Under the pieces are notes generated by a model. That model was not told where the DNA came from, did not search any database, and worked only from the letters and a program-made list of their open reading frames with translations. Positions 33,810-43,270 of a stretch of 64,000 nt of DNA are shown here, piece after piece. Position numbers and translations under genes: made by a program. Each line of letters starts with the position of its first letter. The stretch's first letter is position 1. The DNA comes from Paludibacter jiangxiensis (GTDB lineage: Bacteria; Bacteroidota; Bacteroidia; Bacteroidales; Paludibacteraceae), in NCBI GenBank assembly GCA_945897785.1, contig CAMDGD010000002.1:1-64000 (forward strand). The letters run 5' to 3'.

Positions 33810-35762
33810 TTAATTTTTTTCTTGTACTTCTTCAAATTGCTTTAGTACTTGTAACATCCGTAAAATCTCAGCTACATTCATAGCAAAAGACATTGCTCCA
33901 TGGCCTTTAAAAGGAGGATTTCCGTCATATAATTCATTTAAGGTGCCTATACACAATTCACTCATTTCACTTTCAAAACCAATAATCCGCCGTTCCAAGA
34001 ATGATAACCCACTCATTTTATACACCTTAAGGTAAGCTTCGGCAAATGAGCCCATCAACCAAGGCCACACAGTGCCATTGTGGTAATTGTAACTCCGACC
34101 AACTTCATCGCCTCTATATTCCGGTCGGTAAGAACCGCTTTTCGGACTCAAACTGCGTAAGCCTTTGGGTGTTAGTAATTCACGTGTTACAATATCTACT
34201 ATTGATTTTTGTTGGACTTTATCTAGTGTTGAATAAGGCAAAGAAACAGCAAAAATCATATTTGGCCGAACCTCCCAATCACGGTAATTGTTAACAACAA
34301 AATCGTATAAGTATTTGCCATTCCAAAAAGTGCGTACAAAAGACTGTCGTGCAAACTCAGCCTGATAATTCAATACATCCGATTCATATTCATTAGAAGT
34401 ATTGCGAGCCACTTCGGCCCCAAACTTAAGGGCATTATACCACAAGGCATTAATTTCTACCAAGCAACCAGTTCGCTGGGTGACCGGTTTTCCCCATGCC
34501 ATTCCGTTCATCCAAGAGGCTGGTTTATCGTAGCCGTTTGTTTCTAACAAACCATCTTCAGAAAGAAATAAATTTGGGTGCTGCTGATTACGAATAAAGG
34601 CTAACACATCGAATAAAATGTTACCATATCGTTCCATCATATGGTTAATGGAAGTTGCCAGAGCATACTGTTGCAACGACCAAACAAACCAAAGTAACAC
34701 ATCGGGAGCATCTAATTCTTTGATGTGACTTTCGTGGTCTTGATGGCGAATAAATTTACCTACCGCCTCAACAGCAGTTTGCATTATTCGTTCAAAAAAA
34801 GGTACATCATCAATTGCCAATGAAACGCCCGGTAAAGCTACAAACAAATCACGAGCTCGGCATTTAAACCACGGGTATCCGGCCATCAAATAATGTCCAT
34901 CTCCTATCTTATTATAAAATTGCTGTCCCGCATTCTTCAAACAATTAAAAAAATCCAAACGAGAAGTTCGCTTTGCCAGTTCTTCTGTATACATTTTTTT
35001 AAAATGAGCCGTATTTGCTTCAGAAACGCCCGCTGAGAAGAAAACACTTTCGCCTTTTTTTATGGGCATCTCAAAATATCCGGGTACAAACAAATCTTCT
35101 TTAAAATCGTATCCCCGTTCTTGTTCCTTATAATATTCAATTCCTCTATACCAATCAGGCGTACTTACGAACGCAACAGGTTTAGAAAACTGCATATATA
35201 AGGTAGGAAAATTTGGATATAAACAAGATGTTATGCCATTTTCAATTTCCTGAAAGGCAGTATTTGCCTGACTATTCTCATGCGACAATTCATTTACGCT
35301 TCGAAAAGCCAATAAGGGATTAAAGCGCATGGTAACAGGTGAGCGCGCTTCCAATAAAGTATATTTAAGCAATATTCTGTTTTCGTGCGAAATAAAAATA
35401 CGTTCTTTAGAAAAAACAACGCCTCCAACCCGATAAATAGTTTTGGCAACGGTCTCAATATTAAATTCGCGAATGTATTTATGTCCCTTAGGGCTATAAT
35501 GATCGCCTTCAAATTTATGGATTCCCATGTGAAATTCGGCGCCGTGTTGAATTACTGTTTCATCAAAAGACGAAAGCAATACAAAATTATCTTCACCCAA
35601 TTCGGGCAATGGCACTACCAGTAAGCCGTGGTATTTTCTTGTATTGCAGTCAATTACGGTGGTTACGCTATACGCTCCCGATTTATTGACTCGCAACATC
35701 TCTTTGGTTAACGATTTTTCAAGGTTGATTAAAAGGGTCTTGTCGAAGTTTAAATAACTCAT
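33810..35762 (-). CDS. Glycogen debranching enzyme (amylo-alpha-1,6-glucosidase, GH133)
   Basis: The 650-residue protein has an N-terminal beta-sandwich domain (TVIDCNTRKYHGLLVVPL) and a C-terminal (alpha/alpha)6 domain. The latter shows YPWFKCRARDLFVALPGV, DAPDVLLWFVWSLQQY and GSYRPEYRGDEVGRSYNYHNGTVWPWL. These motifs and the length match the bacterial GH133 debranching enzymes. It is first in the three-gene glycogen operon. No signal peptide is present, so it acts in the cytoplasm on stored glycogen. Confidence 0.92.
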   Translation of the reverse strand: MSYLNFDKTLLINLEKSLTKEMLRVNKSGAYSVTTVIDCNTRKYHGLLVVPLPELGEDNFVLLSSFDETVIQHGAEFHMGIHKFEGDHYSPKGHKYIREFNIETVAKTIYRVGGVVFSKERIFISHENRILLKYTLLEARSPVTMRFNPLLAFRSVNELSHENSQANTAFQEIENGITSCLYPNFPTLYMQFSKPVAFVSTPDWYRGIEYYKEQERGYDFKEDLFVPGYFEMPIKKGESVFFSAGVSEANTAHFKKMYTEELAKRTSRLDFFNCLKNAGQQFYNKIGDGHYLMAGYPWFKCRARDLFVALPGVSLAIDDVPFFERIMQTAVEAVGKFIRHQDHESHIKELDAPDVLLWFVWSLQQYALATSINHMMERYGNILFDVLAFIRNQQHPNLFLSEDGLLETNGYDKPASWMNGMAWGKPVTQRTGCLVEINALWYNALKFGAEVARNTSNEYESDVLNYQAEFARQSFVRTFWNGKYLYDFVVNNYRDWEVRPNMIFAVSLPYSTLDKVQQKSIVDIVTRELLTPKGLRSLSPKSGSYRPEYRGDEVGRSYNYHNGTVWPWLMGSFAEAYLKVYKMSGLSFLERRIIGFESEMSELCIGTLNELYDGNPPFKGHGAMSFAMNVAEILRMLQVLKQFEEVQEKN

Positions 35763-35865
35763 AATTTACACGGGAACTAAAGGGTATGAAAGAAAGTTCG
35801 CAATTTAATAAATTGTTTTATAAGTTTACCAATAATAATTAAAAAAAAATACAGCTATTTATAAA

Positions 35866-35884
35866 ATGATAAAATCGTTATCAT
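35866..35884. promoter_or_regulatory. Inverted repeat upstream of the glycogen operon
   Basis: ATGATAA (35866-35872) and TTATCAT (35878-35884) form a perfect 7-base inverted repeat around AATCG, about 105 bases before the debranching enzyme start. It could be an operator or a small hairpin next to the rplS terminator. The evidence is symmetry alone. Confidence 0.3.
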
Positions 35885-35901
35885 GTTTATGGTAGGGCTT
35901 T

Positions 35902-35960
35902 TTACAAAAAAAAGAGAGAATAGCACACGAAGTGAATTCTCTCTTTTTTTTTGTAAAAAA
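35902..35960 (-). terminator. Terminator of rplS
   Basis: Near-perfect complementarity between 35902-35921 (TTAC, A8, GAGAGAAT) and 35936-35956 (ATTCTCTC, T-run, GTAA) gives a long AT-rich stem around GAGAGAAT/ATTCTCTC. On the minus strand it runs into T-rich sequence directly after the rplS stop. Confidence 0.75.
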
Positions 35961-35967
35961 TATCTTT

Positions 35968-36315
35968 TTAATATCTTTTTTCTTTGATACGGGCTTTCTT
36001 ACCGGTTAAGCCACGCAAATAATATAATTTTGCACGACGCACCTTACCTACTTTGTTTACAGTAATAGATTCAATAAAAGGAGAATCTAAAGGAAAAATC
36101 CGCTCTACACCCACATTATCCGATATTTTACGAACAGTAAATCGTTTGGTGTTTAGGTGACCGGAAATTTTAATTACCACCCCGCGGTACTGTTGAACAC
36201 GCTCTTTGTTACCCTCGATAATACGATAAGCAACCGTAATAGTGTCTCCACTTTTAAAAATCGGGTGCGTTTTTTCTGTAGCAAATGACTGCTCAGCAAC
36301 TTTAAGTAAATCCAT
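35968..36315 (-). CDS. rplS: 50S ribosomal protein L19
   Basis: The 115-residue protein is of normal length for L19, which sits at the interface of the ribosomal subunits. Motifs: [13 protein letters not shown], the [10 protein letters not shown] segment, [16 protein letters not shown] and the C-terminal [19 protein letters not shown]. It is monocistronic, with a clear promoter and terminator. Confidence 0.97.
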   Translation of the reverse strand: MDLLKVAEQSFATEKTHPIFKSGDTITVAYRIIEGNKERVQQYRGVVIKISGHLNTKRFTVRKISDNVGVERIFPLDSPFIESITVNKVGKVRRAKLYYLRGLTGKKARIKEKRY

Positions 36316-36401
36316 TTTTTATAGTATAAAATTGAACAACATTATGAGCAACAATACACAGACCTCTCTTAATTCTGTCAGCGGTTACCCAAAACGGAGC
36401 G

Positions 36402-36431
36402 CAAATTTAGGTAATTTTTTTTGCACCACAA
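36402..36431 (-). promoter_or_regulatory. rplS promoter
   Basis: On the minus strand TTG (36429-36431), a 19-base spacer and TAAATTTG (36402-36409) match the Bacteroidota consensus exactly. The predicted leader is about 80 bases. This is one of the best promoters in the window. Confidence 0.7.
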
Positions 36432-36547
36432 TAAGTTTCAACTAAAAATGTTATTCGTGGCTCATTCTTTTGCAAATAAACGACTTTACCTTATAAAGTT
36501 TATAAGACTCAAATATGGCTAAACAAGGGTTTTTATTTTTTATTTTT

Positions 36548-36555
36548 TATCTTTG
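36548..36555 (+). promoter_or_regulatory. Possible -7 element for the GH3/beta-lactamase gene
   Basis: TATCTTTG fits TAnnTTTG and would leave a leader of about 200 bases before the chosen ATG at 36767. No -33 TTG is seen. A 15-codon frame (MKKNKKLFVFYKKKI) starts 5 bases later but is too close to the promoter to count as a gene. Confidence 0.3.
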
Positions 36556-36766
36556 AGCGATGAAAAAAAATAAAAAACTGTTTGTATTTTACAAGAAAAA
36601 GATTTGATAGATAAAACGAGCTATCTTTTCTGACTACAATTTTGATAATAGTGGGCTATATGAAAAGAATGTTGGTCAAATAATGAGTCGTTCTAGGTTC
36701 AACTATTTCGCAGGAAAATTTTTAACAGTTTCTACTATTACCTCAACGATTAAACACACCCTATTG

Positions 36767-39694
36767 ATGACAGTTCGAAAAAAAATATTTTTAATACTTA
36801 TCTCTGCGTTATTATGCTTTACAGGCAAGCTTTGGGCAAACGACAAAACAGCCTGTAATTTGTGGGTAGATTCGGTTTTTAACACCTTAACTACCGACGA
36901 ACGGATTGGTCAATTATTAATGTATAACAGTCCGGCACAACTAAACTCAAAAAATGTAAATGCTTTATTAAATGCAATAAACGAGCAATACATTGGCGGA
37001 TTGTTATTTTGGTCGGGAACAATAAAAGAGCAAGCCGAACTAACTAATGTAGCTCAAGCAAGTTCCAAAGTGCCAATTATGGTAGCTATGGATGGCGAAT
37101 GGGGTTTATCTATGCGCTTAAAAGATGGTTTACGGTATCCTCGAAAAACTAGCTTAAGTGCGTTAAGCAACGAAACACTTATTTACGAACTTGGGGTTGA
37201 AATTGGCCGTCAGTGCAACGAATTAGGTATTCATATTTCATTTGACCCTGTTCTTGATGTTAACCTTAATCCGGAAAATCCGGTTATTAACACCCGCTCT
37301 TTTGGCGATAATGCCGAAGATATAAGTCGGAAAGCCTCACTTTTTGTTCAAGGACTAGAAAACAGGAAAATAATGTCTGTAGGAAAACATTTTCCGGGAC
37401 ATGGAGACACCTCACAGGATTCGCACCATGAATTAGCTGTTGTAACACACGACTCGATTACTTTGCAAAATATCGACCTGCTTCCATTTAAACAATTGAT
37501 TCAAGAAGGTATGCCCGGAGTAATGATAGGGCATATTGCAGTACCGGCTATTGACTCTAGCAACACCCCTGCGTCACTTTCGCCTATAATTACAACCACA
37601 TTATTAAAAGACAACTTGCAATTTAAGGGACTGGTTTTTACCGATGCCATGAAAATGAAAGGAGTAAGTAATCAAAAAGATGCTTGCGTTAGAGCTCTTT
37701 TGGCCGGAAACGATGTTATTCTTGACCCTGACAACATTAAGCTAGCCTTTGATGAAATAAAAAAAGCTATAAAAGATAGTGTTATCTCACTTGAACTTAT
37801 AAACGAAAAATGTAAAAAAGTACTTACATACAAATACTTATACGGAGTAACTAAATTTACGCCGATTGATACTACGAACTTAGAAAAAAGAATTAATACC
37901 CCGCAAGCCCAATTAATACAAGATAAAATCGCCAAACAAAGCATAACGGTAGCAAAAAACAACAACCAAATACTACCAATAAAAAAGGTAAAAGACCAAC
38001 AAATTAGCATCGTTTCCATAGGTACAACAAAGCATACCGATTTTTTGTCAACTTGTGCATTGTACGCAAGTACTACCAATCATTACCTGCACAATACAAC
38101 TAATAAAAGCACATTCGACAGTATCATCAACATAATTGATTCAAGCAACTGCGTAATTATTGCCTTACACAACACCCAGCTTCCCGACAGCCTATTGGCA
38201 AATATTGGCAACAGAAAAAAAACAATACTGATAAGCTTTATAAATACTTATCAGCTAAAAAACTATCCTTTATCTATAGCAAATGCCGATGCTATCATTG
38301 TGGCTTACGAAAACATGCCTTTGATGCAAGATGCTGCTGCTCAAGTATTATTTGGCGGATTCACAGCCAGCGGAAAGCTACCTGTAAACAGTGTAGAGGA
38401 GCTACAAAAAGGTCAAGGCTATATTACTCCAAAAACCCGTTTAGGGTACGCTACGCCGGAGCTTGCAGGGATGAATAGTGTAATACTAGAAAGCATAGAC
38501 ACCATTGCACTAAATGCCATCGAGAAAATGGCTACTCCGGGTTGCCAAATATTAATAGCCAAAAAGGGAACCGTGGTTTACCACAAGTCATTTGGGCACC
38601 ACGACTACACAAAACAACAAGCAGTAAAAAATTCAGATACTTACGATCTGGCATCCATTACCAAAGTAGCGGCAACCCTGCCGGTAATTATGCAATTATA
38701 CGATAAAGGGAAAGTCAATCTAGAAAAGAGAATCAGTCATTATTTACCTGAACTAAAGCACAGCAACAAAAAAAATTGTACTGCTTATGAACTGCTAACC
38801 CATCAAGCCGGACTAAAACCGTTTATCCCTTTTTACCAAGTAGCTATCGATTTGAAGGCTTTCGATAATAAATTGATACAAAGAAAAAAAGATTGTCAAT
38901 ACTCCATCCAGGTTGATGAAAAATATTACGGGTTAAACAATTTATCCTTTAAACCCGGTTTTATAAGTTCTTGTGCAGACCCAAGCCGCCAATTACAAAT
39001 AGCAGATAGCCTCTGGGTAATAAATGCTTTTAAAGACAGTATTTGGAATGCTATAGTGGAGTCGCCTTTAGGTGAGAAAAAATACCTATACAGCGATTTA
39101 AGTTTTCTGATGTTGCAAAGAATGGCTGAAGAAATTTCAGAAAAGCCATTAGAAAAATTGGTAAAAGACAATTTCTACCAAGCCCTAGGCGCAAGCACTA
39201 CTGGATATAAACCTTTGGAGCGACTATCAGTAACCGACATTGTGCCAACTGCCTGCGATTCATTTCTACGCAAACAATGCTTGCGCGGATATGTACACGA
39301 TCAAAACGCAGCATTTATGGGCGGTGTTGCCGGTCACGCAGGTCTTTTTAGCAATAGCAACGACTTAGCTAAATTATTTCAGATGATAGTAAACGGAGGT
39401 GAATATGGCGACAATCGATTTTTCTCTGAAAAAACAAGCACTTACTTCACAACAGAAAAAAGTCCGATTAGTCGCAGAGGGCTAGGATTTGACCGCTACG
39501 AAACAGCCGATGGGCATATTCTTTACGGACACAATGGCTTTACAGGAACTTGTGTTTGGATAGACCCCAAGCAAGAAATTGTGTATATCTTTTTATCGAA
39601 CCGCGTACACCCCGATAGTTGGAATAAAAAACTAATGAAAATGGATGTGCGAACACGAATTATTGAGAAAATTTATCAAGCAATACTTCCGTAA
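36767..39694 (+). CDS. GH3 beta-N-acetylglucosaminidase fused to a class C beta-lactamase-like domain
   Basis: From the ATG at 36767 the protein has 975 residues and starts with a signal peptide (RKKIFLILISALLCFTGKLWA). The open frame extends 28 codons upstream without such a signal. The N-terminal GH3 domain resembles NagZ: VGKHFPGHGDT followed by the DSHH acid/base loop, IGHIAVP, and the nucleophile Asp in FTDAMKMKG. A GH3 C-terminal sandwich follows. The last 380 residues are a serine beta-lactamase/esterase fold with SxxK in DLASITKVA, a YSD in place of YxN (YLYSDLSFLMLQ), and HNGFTG. Such fusions occur in Bacteroidota and probably act in peptidoglycan turnover in the periplasm. Confidence 0.88.
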   Translation: MTVRKKIFLILISALLCFTGKLWANDKTACNLWVDSVFNTLTTDERIGQLLMYNSPAQLNSKNVNALLNAINEQYIGGLLFWSGTIKEQAELTNVAQASSKVPIMVAMDGEWGLSMRLKDGLRYPRKTSLSALSNETLIYELGVEIGRQCNELGIHISFDPVLDVNLNPENPVINTRSFGDNAEDISRKASLFVQGLENRKIMSVGKHFPGHGDTSQDSHHELAVVTHDSITLQNIDLLPFKQLIQEGMPGVMIGHIAVPAIDSSNTPASLSPIITTTLLKDNLQFKGLVFTDAMKMKGVSNQKDACVRALLAGNDVILDPDNIKLAFDEIKKAIKDSVISLELINEKCKKVLTYKYLYGVTKFTPIDTTNLEKRINTPQAQLIQDKIAKQSITVAKNNNQILPIKKVKDQQISIVSIGTTKHTDFLSTCALYASTTNHYLHNTTNKSTFDSIINIIDSSNCVIIALHNTQLPDSLLANIGNRKKTILISFINTYQLKNYPLSIANADAIIVAYENMPLMQDAAAQVLFGGFTASGKLPVNSVEELQKGQGYITPKTRLGYATPELAGMNSVILESIDTIALNAIEKMATPGCQILIAKKGTVVYHKSFGHHDYTKQQAVKNSDTYDLASITKVAATLPVIMQLYDKGKVNLEKRISHYLPELKHSNKKNCTAYELLTHQAGLKPFIPFYQVAIDLKAFDNKLIQRKKDCQYSIQVDEKYYGLNNLSFKPGFISSCADPSRQLQIADSLWVINAFKDSIWNAIVESPLGEKKYLYSDLSFLMLQRMAEEISEKPLEKLVKDNFYQALGASTTGYKPLERLSVTDIVPTACDSFLRKQCLRGYVHDQNAAFMGGVAGHAGLFSNSNDLAKLFQMIVNGGEYGDNRFFSEKTSTYFTTEKSPISRRGLGFDRYETADGHILYGHNGFTGTCVWIDPKQEIVYIFLSNRVHPDSWNKKLMKMDVRTRIIEKIYQAILP

Positions 39695-39708
39695 GTGTTA
39701 AAAATCAC

Positions 39709-41973
39709 TTAGCCATTATTAGCTGTTTCGTCTATCCGTAACACAGAATTTACCGCTTTAATTTTTAAAATGCGCATACACAAGTCATTCACTTGTTGCG
39801 TGCTGTGGACACTAATTTGAAAACGACCTTCGAAAATACCGTCTTTACTCTCCAAATTTATTCTCTGAATATTTACTTCCAAATCTTCCGATATCACTTT
39901 GATTATTTGCGAAAGTACGCCTTGCGTATCAATGCCTTTTATCTCCAGAATGGCAGGGAAAGAGAAAATTTGTTTACTTACCCACTGAGCCGAGACAATA
40001 CGCTCACCGTAGTTAGTTTTCAATTTAGTTGCTACAGCACACTGCCTCTTGTGTAAGGTAATTTTACCATCGTCATTTATATAACCCAACACATCGTCTC
40101 CCGGAATCGGGTTACAACAATCGGCAATAACATATAACTCGTCCTTATTATCGTCAGTTAACTCAATAGTTTTTTTTCTGTCAATAATCGGTTTTTGTGC
40201 AATAGCATCTAAGTCTTCATCATTGGCTTTTAACTCTTGTCTTCTAGGATTTAAAAACTGGTTTTTCCAGTAACTCATCCATTTAGACCCTGTTTTTTGC
40301 TTAAATACCTTCTTATCAATTTCCTCTAAACTAAGTAATTCCTTGCCTAAATCGTAGAATAAATCTTTGCGGTTTTTTAACTTAAAGTAGAGCATCAATT
40401 GATCTAAACTTTCATCATCATTGGGAATTTTCATCTTCTGAAAATACGCATCCAATATCATTTTTCCGTTAGAAATGTAGCTTCGGGTTTCTTTTTTAAA
40501 TACTTCTTTAAGCTTTGTTTTTGCTCTTGCTGTAGATACAAAGTTCAACCATTCAGGCTGGGGAGTCTGCTTTTTAGAAGTTAACACTTCTATTTGATCG
40601 CCACTATTTAACACATGGCTCAAGGGTTCTAATTTATAATTTACCTTCGCACCTATACATTGAAACCCTAAATCGGTATGCAAATAAAAGGCAAAATCTA
40701 ACGCTGTTGAACCTTGTGGCATAGTTTTAATTTCACCTTTAGGGGTAAAAACAAATATTTCTGTAGCAAAAAGATTCAGTTTAAAAGTATCTAAAAAATC
40801 GATGGCATTGGTTTCAGGATCTTCAAAAACTTCTTTAATTGTTTTTAGCCAATTGTCTAATTCCGTTTCAGTAGGATTTTCGCCGGTTTTATATTTCCAA
40901 TGTGCCGAAAGTCCTTTCTCAGCAATTTCATGCATCCGTTCGCTTCGAATTTGTACTTCGATCCAGATACCTTCCGGACCCATTACGGTAACATGTAATG
41001 CTTCGTATCCATTTGCTTTTGGCGTACTTACCCAGTCTCTAATTCTTTCAGGATGAGGTCTATAATGACTTGTTACCGCAGAATACACCATCCATGACTG
41101 GTTTTTCTCTTCAATATCGTACCGAGTTCTAAAAACAATACGAACGGCCAACAAATCGTATACATCTTCGAAGGGGATATTTTTATTTTTCATCTTATTC
41201 CAAATAGATGAAATACTCTTTACCCGCATTTCGATGTCGTATTCATAATTCATCAACTGCAACTGGTTTTCAATTGGTTTTACAAAACGAGCATATACCT
41301 CTTGCCGCTGTGTTTCTCCTTCAAATAATTTATTTTTTAGTTGTTGATATATTTCCGGATGTTCGAACTTCAAACTAAGATCCTCAAGTTCTGTTTTTAT
41401 CTTATGCAAACCTAAACGATAGGCTAATGGAGCATAAATATAGGTGGTTTCGCCGGCAATTTTGTACTGCTTAGCAGGAGGCATGGAGCTAAGCGTACGC
41501 ATATTGTGTAGTCGGTCAGCAATTTTTATCATAATTACGCGCACATCCTCTGAGATAGTAAGCAATAACTTTCTAAAGTTTTCTGCCTGCGTAGAGGCTT
41601 GTTCGCCAAATACCCCACCGGATATTTTAGTAAGCCCATCCACAATAGTAGCAATCTTATCGCCAAAAAGATTGCGGATATCCTCTACCGTGTAATCGGT
41701 ATCTTCAACAACATCGTGCAACAAGGAAGCACACACCGAGGTAGTTCCCAAACCTATTTCTTTTACCACAATGCGCGCTACAGAAATAGGGTGTATCATA
41801 TACGGTTCACCGGAACGACGACGTGATCCCTCGTGCGCTTTTGCAGCAAAATGGAAAGCCCTATCTACCAACTCGTAATTTAGATTGCGAACCGAGCTCT
41901 TGTATTCTTCTATCAAAAACCAGTATTCTTGTTTGATTAAATCATCATCCGATATGTGAGCTTGTTCCTCCAT
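39709..41973 (-). CDS. RelA/SpoT homologue, bifunctional (p)ppGpp synthetase/hydrolase
   Basis: The 754-residue protein has, in order: an HD hydrolase domain (HAAKAHEGSRRRSGEPYMIHP and SLLHDVVEDTDYT); a synthetase domain (DLLAVRIVF, ANGYEALHVTVMGP, EVQIRSERMHEIAEKGLSAHW); a TGS domain (VFTPKGEIKTMPQGSTALDFAFYLH); a conserved zinc-finger-type CCNPIPGDDVLGYI segment; and a C-terminal ACT domain. Intact HD and synthetase motifs point to a bifunctional Rsh enzyme that sets the stringent-response alarmone level. It is convergent with the GH3 gene. Confidence 0.95.
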   Translation of the reverse strand: MEEQAHISDDDLIKQEYWFLIEEYKSSVRNLNYELVDRAFHFAAKAHEGSRRRSGEPYMIHPISVARIVVKEIGLGTTSVCASLLHDVVEDTDYTVEDIRNLFGDKIATIVDGLTKISGGVFGEQASTQAENFRKLLLTISEDVRVIMIKIADRLHNMRTLSSMPPAKQYKIAGETTYIYAPLAYRLGLHKIKTELEDLSLKFEHPEIYQQLKNKLFEGETQRQEVYARFVKPIENQLQLMNYEYDIEMRVKSISSIWNKMKNKNIPFEDVYDLLAVRIVFRTRYDIEEKNQSWMVYSAVTSHYRPHPERIRDWVSTPKANGYEALHVTVMGPEGIWIEVQIRSERMHEIAEKGLSAHWKYKTGENPTETELDNWLKTIKEVFEDPETNAIDFLDTFKLNLFATEIFVFTPKGEIKTMPQGSTALDFAFYLHTDLGFQCIGAKVNYKLEPLSHVLNSGDQIEVLTSKKQTPQPEWLNFVSTARAKTKLKEVFKKETRSYISNGKMILDAYFQKMKIPNDDESLDQLMLYFKLKNRKDLFYDLGKELLSLEEIDKKVFKQKTGSKWMSYWKNQFLNPRRQELKANDEDLDAIAQKPIIDRKKTIELTDDNKDELYVIADCCNPIPGDDVLGYINDDGKITLHKRQCAVATKLKTNYGERIVSAQWVSKQIFSFPAILEIKGIDTQGVLSQIIKVISEDLEVNIQRINLESKDGIFEGRFQISVHSTQQVNDLCMRILKIKAVNSVLRIDETANNG

Positions 41974-42004
41974 AGTTTTTTTTACATATAATAATTACGA
42001 AACA

Positions 42005-42973
42005 TCAATCAAAAACTTGTGCACAGTTATTTGTGTACTGTAACATTTCATCGTATTCGGCAGGTGATAAATCTTTGAAATAATAATTGATAGGATTTAC
42101 CGGTTTTCCCTTATAATGCACTTCGTAATGTAAATGCGGACCTGTGGACTTGCCACTATTACCTACAAAACCAATCACTTCTCCTCTGTTTACCTTAACG
42201 CCTTTGTTTTTTACAATCTTATGCATATGCGCATAAAGTGTTTGGTAATTAAAGCCATGATTTATTATAACACAATTGCCATACCCTTGTTTCCAGCCGG
42301 CAAAAACAACCACCCCATTACCGGTAGCAAAAATTTTGGTGCCAATAGGAGCCGTAAAATCCATGCCAGCATGAAATTTTCGGGTATGATAAATTGGGTC
42401 GATACGCATGCCATACCCTGAGGCCATCCGTTTTAAGTTTTTATTAAACACCGGCTGAATTGCAGGAATATTTTGCAACCTTTCTTCGTTTGTTTTAGCT
42501 AAACGAACAATCTCATCAAACGATTTTGATTGAATATATAACTGTCGGCTTAACTCCGTTGCTTTTTGCGTAGTATTTAGTACAATTTGCGAGTTGGTAA
42601 ATTCGCGAATATAATCGTAACGGTTGGTTCCTCCATAGCTTCCTTTTCGTACCGAAACAGGAATTGGTTCTGCCTGAAAAATTACCCGATACAAATTATT
42701 ATCGCGCTGTTGTAAATCAGACAACACTGCTTCTAATTGATTGTATTGCCTATTTAAAATACGATACTGCGCCCGTATATTACTGTTTTCTGTTCGTAAA
42801 TTTTTTTGGTACGGCGACTCAACCGTAAAAACAAAAAATAAAAAGAAAATGATTCCTAAAAAGAAACTGGTAAAAAAATGCAACAATATCCGCTTAAACC
42901 TTCCTTTAAAAGAAGTGTCCACTTTCTCATAATTAAGGGTTTCCGGATTAAAGTAGTATTTTATTTTTCCCAT
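42005..42973 (-). CDS. M23 family metallopeptidase (membrane-anchored LytM-type)
   Basis: From the ATG at 42973 the protein has 322 residues and begins MGKIKYYFNPETLNYEKV, a start found across Bacteroidota homologues. The 42-codon upstream extension of the open frame does not fit. One membrane helix (LHFFTSFFLGIIFFLFFVF) is followed by a coiled coil and an M23 domain with zinc ligands in HAGMDFTAP (H, D) and HLHYEVHY (HxH). It acts on cell-wall peptide cross-links or serves as an activator if inactive; all zinc ligands are present. It lies 31 bases after the RelA/SpoT start on the same strand. Confidence 0.92.
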   Translation of the reverse strand: MGKIKYYFNPETLNYEKVDTSFKGRFKRILLHFFTSFFLGIIFFLFFVFTVESPYQKNLRTENSNIRAQYRILNRQYNQLEAVLSDLQQRDNNLYRVIFQAEPIPVSVRKGSYGGTNRYDYIREFTNSQIVLNTTQKATELSRQLYIQSKSFDEIVRLAKTNEERLQNIPAIQPVFNKNLKRMASGYGMRIDPIYHTRKFHAGMDFTAPIGTKIFATGNGVVVFAGWKQGYGNCVIINHGFNYQTLYAHMHKIVKNKGVKVNRGEVIGFVGNSGKSTGPHLHYEVHYKGKPVNPINYYFKDLSPAEYDEMLQYTNNCAQVFD

Positions 42974-43062
42974 ATTAGAAGCTACAGTGGTAAAAAAGCC
43001 TTGTTGAACTATTCTGCACAAAAACGGTTCATGCAAATAGGCTAATTTATAATAGATTTTGG

Positions 43063-43070
43063 CAAAAGTA
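43063..43070 (-). promoter_or_regulatory. Probable -7 element of the M23 peptidase gene
   Basis: TACTTTTG on the minus strand, about 90 bases before the start at 42973, fits TAnnTTTG. It also supports the shorter start, since the longer frame begins at 43099, upstream of this element. Confidence 0.4.
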
Positions 43071-43270
43071 AAGATTTTTCTGCTAATTTTGCGAACCAAA
43101 TAAAGAAATTATGCCAATATGAAAATGTGCTGATTAGCAAATGAAACAAACCTTGTTTAGCTAATGGCATGTATGTAGAATTCAGCAAATTTTATTTTTT
43201 TTGTATAAAACACCTATTTGTGCTCTTTTAATGGGCACATCTGTACACTAAATAATTGGAAAATTAACTT

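Noticed and set aside
36560..36607. Fifteen-codon frame MKKNKKLFVFYKKKI as a leader peptide
   Set aside because: It begins only 5 bases after a putative -7 element, so it would precede or coincide with the transcription start, and its composition is simple A/T.
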